Source: an uncultured Bacteroidales bacterium
Lineage (GTDB): Bacteria > Bacteroidota > Bacteroidia > Bacteroidales > Muribaculaceae
Assembly (NCBI GenBank): GCA_949123685.1
Contig: CASBHZ010000016.1
Coordinates: 1 to 43,686, forward strand
DNA length: 43,686 bases
Reading direction: 5' to 3'
Shown here piece after piece: positions 42,603 to 43,686 of the stretch. The notes under the pieces were generated by a model that worked only from the letters and a program-made list of their open reading frames with translations, had not been told where the DNA came from and searched no databases. The first letter of the stretch is position 1. Every line of letters begins with the position of its first letter. Both the position numbers and the translations under genes were made by a program.

Positions 42603-42608
42603 GCAGTT

Positions 42609-43142
42609 TCAGTTGTTTGTTAGTCTATTAATAAACTTTACGCATAAAAATAATACTGCCCCAATACTAATTATGGCGATATATGAACAATGTGGCAGCA
42701 AAGCATCTTTACCTCTACTTGAGAGGGCAGTATAATAAGCAAACCAGTTAAATAAGTCGAAAATTATCATACATGCGCAGATCATAACAGCCATGATGGA
42801 TATTGACTCACGTAAAAATTTGTTATTTTTCAGGAGACTTCCTCTTTTTCGCAGAGTTACATTGCAGTTACCTGCAGGTTCTTTTTTTTGTAATAATAAA
42901 ATAATTTTTTTAATGCATCTAAAACCAATAAACAGAAAGCAAAGGATATTAAAATAAAAAGAAGATATATAGGTTACATATACTATGTCTTCCCAAGAGT
43001 TTAAGTTTATCTTACTATGCGGTACATTGCTTATCCGTCCGTAAATCATATATACCATGCCAGTTATGCCGTAGATGCATAATAATGCAGAAGTACAAAA
43101 TAAGACTATTTTTATAGTCGTTTTATATCGATCTTTTCCCAT
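42609..43142 (-). CDS. AT-rich four-helix membrane protein, unknown
   Basis: A 177-residue protein with four hydrophobic segments (about 10-32, 55-80, 115-140, 150-172) and a Lys/Arg-rich loop between helices 2 and 3. No motif recognised. Its 3' end lies 6 bases from the convergent helical-repeat gene, with no terminator. Base composition is clearly more AT-rich than the neighbours, suggesting acquired DNA; the next gene has a similar layout. Confidence 0.6.
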   Translation of the reverse strand: MGKDRYKTTIKIVLFCTSALLCIYGITGMVYMIYGRISNVPHSKINLNSWEDIVYVTYISSFYFNILCFLFIGFRCIKKIILLLQKKEPAGNCNVTLRKRGSLLKNNKFLRESISIMAVMICACMIIFDLFNWFAYYTALSSRGKDALLPHCSYIAIISIGAVLFLCVKFINRLTNN

Positions 43143-43286
43143 TTTATTACATTTATTTTCGTTTGGTATTTTTATTAATATAATTCCATAGATTCTAATA
43201 ACAATGTTTCTTCAAATACTTGTACCATCTAAAAACGTGATACTATATTTTATTGAACCATTGTACCATAAAAAGATTAAATAACT

Positions 43287-43638
43287 TCATAGATAATACT
43301 TTAGTCTATTCATATTTTTTGAAATTTTTTTTATGAGGGTTATTATTACCAATATTGTACTATATATTATATCTATGCTTACTACTGTAAGCAGTATTCC
43401 AATAAATATGTTATATACAGAAATAGCGAGTAAAGTAAGATAAAGAGAAATATTAAACCATATATTAATTATACATATAATTATATATATAATTGATGCG
43501 TAAATAATTAATGCTAAAAATAAAAAATTAAATATGGACTGTTTATTTTTTTGTTTCAAAAAAACTTTAGAAGGATATTCTTTATAGAATAATCTTAGGG
43601 TATAATAAAGGATATTGGCAACCGATACAATACATGAT
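43287..43638 (-). CDS. Partial AT-rich membrane protein cut off by the contig end
   Basis: About 117 residues with three to four hydrophobic segments, strongly Ile/Leu/Tyr/Lys-rich, running off the window into adapter sequence. The apparent start MCSSDL seen in translation is the reverse complement of the Illumina adapter and not real. Its KQKNKQSIFNFL loop and helix spacing resemble the preceding membrane gene, so a distant paralogue is possible. The true N-terminus is missing. Confidence 0.55.
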
Positions 43639-43686
43639 AGATCGGAAGAGCACACGTCTGAACTCCAGTCACGCGATAGTATCTCG
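43639..43686. other. Illumina TruSeq adapter plus index (artefact)
   Basis: AGATCGGAAGAGCACACGTC begins at 43639 and continues to the CCAGTCAC end at 43672; an 8-base index GCGATAGT and ATCTCG follow. This is read-through adapter, not genome. Confidence 0.99.

Overview
The window reads as one contig from a gut-type Bacteroidales bacterium, most like Muribaculaceae or Bacteroidaceae. This rests on Bacteroidota-type promoter boxes (TAnnTTTG, twice with a TTTG about 20 bases upstream), sparse Shine-Dalgarno sites, several Bacteroidota-restricted families (DUF4492, DUF4494, OmpA-type porin, TlpA/DUF4369-type lipoprotein, split ChrA pair) and an anaerobe/nanaerobe gene set (pyruvate:ferredoxin oxidoreductase plus cytochrome bd). 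The genus is inferred, not proven. The last 48 bases (43639-43686) are Illumina adapter plus index, so the contig ends in a sequencing artefact.

Layout. 1-3.6 kb: hexuronate catabolism operon (5'-truncated mannonate-oxidoreductase-like SDR, uxaC, hexuronate MFS transporter). 3.7-5.0 kb: DJ-1/YajL-like protein and YigZ/IMPACT protein. 5.2-7.4 kb: HU-type protein, a 29-residue mS38/bS22-like basic protein too short for normal ORF calling, and RNase E/G, with a strong terminator between the small gene and RNase G. 7.5-13.2 kb, minus strand: folC, two half-size chromate-transporter proteins, cydB, cydA and a DUF4492 membrane protein. 13.4-18.0 kb: DUF4494, YggS, FucP-like sugar transporter, transketolase. 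18.2-20.3 kb: OmpA-family porin, RluA pseudouridine synthase (minus, TTG start), initiator tRNA (minus, near-consensus promoter and terminator). 20.4-27.4 kb: TetR regulator, FabH-like synthase, FabG, IspD, RecG, DEAD-box helicase. 27.6-31.2 kb: pyruvate:ferredoxin oxidoreductase. 31.25-33.7 kb, minus: glycerol-1-phosphate dehydrogenase-like protein and SIMPL protein, separated by a repeat-filled 372-base gap. 33.9-38.2 kb: pheS, nth, DoxX-like protein (minus), tdk, UPF0597/cysteine desulfidase. 38.3-42.6 kb: TlpA-like lipoprotein, acyl-CoA synthetase and a translationally coupled conserved helical protein. 42.6-43.6 kb: two AT-rich multi-pass membrane proteins of unknown function, the second running into the adapter.

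Most of the content is housekeeping and core metabolism; I found no convincing defence island, prophage, insertion sequence, CRISPR array or obvious new multi-gene system. The more unusual signals are non-coding: period-7 tandem arrays of differing sequence in intergenic gaps (ahead of uxaC, the FabH-like gene and fabG, and in the gap between the SIMPL and G1PDH-like genes), a 70/77-base duplication whose copies differ by one heptamer and include the end of the SIMPL gene, a palindrome at the predicted 5' end of the chrA transcript, and an attenuator-like terminator ahead of RNase G. Protein-level points worth following are DUF4492 beside cydAB, the G1P-dehydrogenase family member in a bacterium, and the AT-rich membrane pair at the contig end.
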